From NCBI RefSeq assembly GCF_015101885.1, contig NZ_CP062941.1, positions 4,154,001-4,218,000 of the forward strand: a stretch of DNA of 64,000 nt, given 5' to 3'. The first letter of the stretch is position 1. Each line of letters begins with the position of its first letter. A program made the translations under genes and the position numbers. Of the stretch, positions 62,008 through 64,000 are shown piece by piece. The DNA comes from Massilia litorea. Lineage in GTDB: Bacteria; Pseudomonadota; Gammaproteobacteria; Burkholderiales; Burkholderiaceae_D. The notes beneath the pieces were generated by a model. The model was not told the DNA's origin, did no database searches, and saw only the letters and a program-made list of their open reading frames with translations.

Positions 62008-64000
62008 ACGTCCTGTCCCGCTGGCTGCTGGTCGGCGAATGGCGCGCCCACCCGCTGCGCGCCGTGCTGGCCGTGGCCGCGATCGCGGTCGGGGTGGCGA
62101 TGGGTTTTGCGATCCACCTGATCAACGCCGCCGCCTTCAATGAATTTTCAAGCGCGATCAAGAGCCTGTCCGGCCAGGCGGACGTCCAGGTCGCCGGGCG
62201 CGAGGCCCTGTTCGACGAAGCCATCTATCCCCTGCTCGCGCAATATGAGGGCGTCGCCCTCGCCTCCCCGGTGCTCGAACTCCAGGCCGCGATCCCGAAC
62301 GTCAAGGGCTCGCTGCGCATCGTCGGCATCGACCCGCTGCGCGCCGGCTATATCGCGCCCGACCTGCTGGGCGTGCCGGCCGAGGGACGCGGCAGCGACC
62401 TGCTGGCCGACGACGCGGTCTTCCTGTCGCCTGCCGCGCAGGGCTGGCTGAACCTGCGTGCCGGCGCGGCGCTGACCGTACGCGCCGGCACCGCGGACCT
62501 CCACCTGCGCGTGGCCGGCCCCGTGCAGCGTGCCCGGCCCGGCCAGCGCTTCGGCGTGATGGACATCGGCGCCCTGCAGTGGCGCTTTGGCCAGCTCGGC
62601 AAACTCTCGCGCGTGGATCTGAAACTGCGCGCCGGCGTCAACCGCGCGCAATTCGAGGCGGGCCTGAAGAGCGACCTGGAACGGCGCTTCCCGGGGCGCT
62701 TTCGCGTCCAGCAGCCGAACGACAGCGATCAGGAAAGCCGCAACAATAACCTCAGCCGCGCCTACCGCGTGAACCTCACCGTGCTGGCCCTGGTGGCGCT
62801 GTTCACCGGCGCCTTCCTCGTGTTCTCGACCCAGGCTTTATCGGTGATGCGCCGGCGCAGCCAGTTCGCGCTGCTGCGCGTGCTCGGCGTGGAGCGCGGC
62901 CAGCTGCTGCGGCAGGTGCTGGTCGAGGGCGCCAGCCTGGGCGTGATCGGCGCGCTGCTCGGGGTTGCCGCCGGCTATGCGCTGGCGGCGCTGGCCCTGC
63001 GCTTCTTCGGCGGCGACCTCGGCGCCGGCTACTTCCCAGGGGTCAAGCCGCAAGTCGTCTTCACGCCGGTCGCCGCCTGCGTCTTCTTCGCGCTGGGCCT
63101 GGGCGTGGCCCTGCTGGGCTGCCTGGCGCCGGCCCTGGAGGCGGCGCGCGCCAGGCCGGCCGTGGCCCTGAAAGCGGGCAACGAGGAGGCGGCCCTGTCG
63201 CACCTGGCGCGCGTCTGGCCATCCATGATCTGCCTGGCGCTGGCGGGCCTGTTCGCCTTCGCGCCGCCCGTGTTCGAGCTGCCCCTGTTCGGCTATTTCG
63301 CGATTGCCCTGCTGCTGATCGGCGGCATCGGACTGATGCCGCGCCTGGCCTCGGCGAGCTTCCGCCTGCTCGCGCGTCCGCTGCTGCGCATGCCGAACCC
63401 GCCGCCGGTGCTGGCGCTGACGCTGGCGCGCCTGGCGAACGCGCCCGGCCAGGCCTCGATCGCCCTGGGCGGCATCCTGGCCAGCTTCAGCCTGATGGTG
63501 GCGATGGGGATCATGGTCGCCAGTTTCCGGATCTCGGTCGACGACTGGATGCGCCACATCCTGCCGGCCGACCTGTATGTGCGCAGCAGCGCCGGCGGCA
63601 GCTCGGGCTTCTTCGGCAAGCCGGAGCAGGATGCGATCACGCGCGCCGCCGGCGGCAATCAGGTGCAGTTCCTGCGTACGCGCCCGATCTCGCTGGCGGC
63701 CGACCGTCCGGACGTGATCCTGATCGCGCGCGACATCGATCCGCTCGATCCGGGCCGTTTGCTGTTCCTGGTCGGTTCCTCGCTCCCGGTGCCGGCAGGT
63801 GCGCGGCCGGCCTGGGTCTCGGAAGCGATGCTCGACCTGTACGGCGTGCAGGTCGGCCAGACCCTGGCGCTGCCGCTGGGCGGGCGTCCTTCGCCCTTCT
63901 TCGTTGCCGGCGTCTGGCGCGACTATGCCAACCAGTCCGGCTCGATCGTCGTGCGCCTGGCCGACTACCGCGCACTGACCGGTGCGCTGGAAGTGACCGA
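61995..64000 (+). CDS. FtsX-type ABC transporter permease (partial, C-terminus off the right edge)
   Basis: At least 668 residues of a large permease. There is an N-terminal membrane segment (about 22-46), a MacB-like periplasmic part (about 50-235), then an FtsX domain with helices near 257-275, 310-330 and 350-375, and a second half that repeats this order. No ATPase domain is seen, so it needs a partner ATPase, which is not visible here. Start ATG 61995 overlaps the DUF4124 gene by 13 bases. Such proteins export lipoprotein or lipid-linked substrates, but the cargo is unknown. Confidence 0.88.
   Translation, partial: MSGLNVLSRWLLVGEWRAHPLRAVLAVAAIAVGVAMGFAIHLINAAAFNEFSSAIKSLSGQADVQVAGREALFDEAIYPLLAQYEGVALASPVLELQAAIPNVKGSLRIVGIDPLRAGYIAPDLLGVPAEGRGSDLLADDAVFLSPAAQGWLNLRAGAALTVRAGTADLHLRVAGPVQRARPGQRFGVMDIGALQWRFGQLGKLSRVDLKLRAGVNRAQFEAGLKSDLERRFPGRFRVQQPNDSDQESRNNNLSRAYRVNLTVLALVALFTGAFLVFSTQALSVMRRRSQFALLRVLGVERGQLLRQVLVEGASLGVIGALLGVAAGYALAALALRFFGGDLGAGYFPGVKPQVVFTPVAACVFFALGLGVALLGCLAPALEAARARPAVALKAGNEEAALSHLARVWPSMICLALAGLFAFAPPVFELPLFGYFAIALLLIGGIGLMPRLASASFRLLARPLLRMPNPPPVLALTLARLANAPGQASIALGGILASFSLMVAMGIMVASFRISVDDWMRHILPADLYVRSSAGGSSGFFGKPEQDAITRAAGGNQVQFLRTRPISLAADRPDVILIARDIDPLDPGRLLFLVGSSLPVPAGARPAWVSEAMLDLYGVQVGQTLALPLGGRPSPFFVAGVWRDYANQSGSIVVRLADYRALTGALEVT

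Overview
The window (64 kb, GC-rich, almost gap-free coding) looks like the chromosome of a free-living betaproteobacterium of the Burkholderiales, most likely Oxalobacteraceae (Massilia-like). This is inferred from three orphan Bug/TctC binding proteins, the benzoate/catechol branch of the beta-ketoadipate pathway, many LysR regulators, several GGDEF-EAL proteins and the proteobacterial block methyltransferase-rnhA-dnaQ with divergent gloB. No database search was possible; family names rest on motifs visible in the translations.

Layout. 1-10.6 kb: a scavenging locus on the minus strand: TonB-dependent receptor, enolase-superfamily enzyme, and a peptide/opine-type ABC importer (binding protein, two permeases, ATPase running off the left edge), with a divergent GntR/FCD regulator and a glycerate kinase. 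10.6-15.7 kb: a LysR regulator divergent from a CoA-transferase / HMG-CoA-lyase-like / 2-hydroxyacid dehydrogenase / Bug operon, apparently for an unknown organic acid. 15.8-18 kb: a PAS-GGDEF-EAL protein. 18-28.6 kb: an eleven-gene minus-strand operon catBCA-benABCD-enol-lactonase-benE-MFS-Bug that takes benzoate through catechol to 3-oxoadipate, with a divergent CatR/BenM-like LysR regulator and a clear operator between them. 29.7-34 kb: a Bug/AtuA-type operon with its own LysR regulator, then an orphan 3-hydroxyacyl-CoA dehydrogenase domain.

34-43.8 kb: glyoxylate shunt (aceA, aceB) on either side of a decayed mobile-element scar next to tRNA-Val(CAC), and the housekeeping block dnaQ-rnhA-methyltransferase/gloB. 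43.9-47.2 kb: cspA with a long leader, upp-Hpt, aidB. 47.2-55 kb: a c-di-GMP block: a GGDEF-EAL gene translationally coupled to an HDOD-GAF gene, aroC, a REC-DUF3369-GGDIF-EAL response regulator, and a CBS-domain protein. A promoter, hairpin and T-tract ahead of the first gene suggest a small RNA or attenuator. 55-64 kb: metY with an alpha/beta hydrolase and an Mpo1-like protein, a YihY/BrkB protein, a WrbA-like flavoprotein, a DUF2069 protein, a GlcD-like FAD oxidase, a DUF4124 protein, and an FtsX-type permease cut by the right edge.

The points most worth a second look are the matched GntR operator pair flanking gntR, the CoA-transferase/lyase operon of unknown substrate, the possible ncRNA at 47.27-47.46 kb, the perfect palindrome upstream of aceA, the tRNA-Val island scar, and a family of nested inverted repeats in intergenic DNA.
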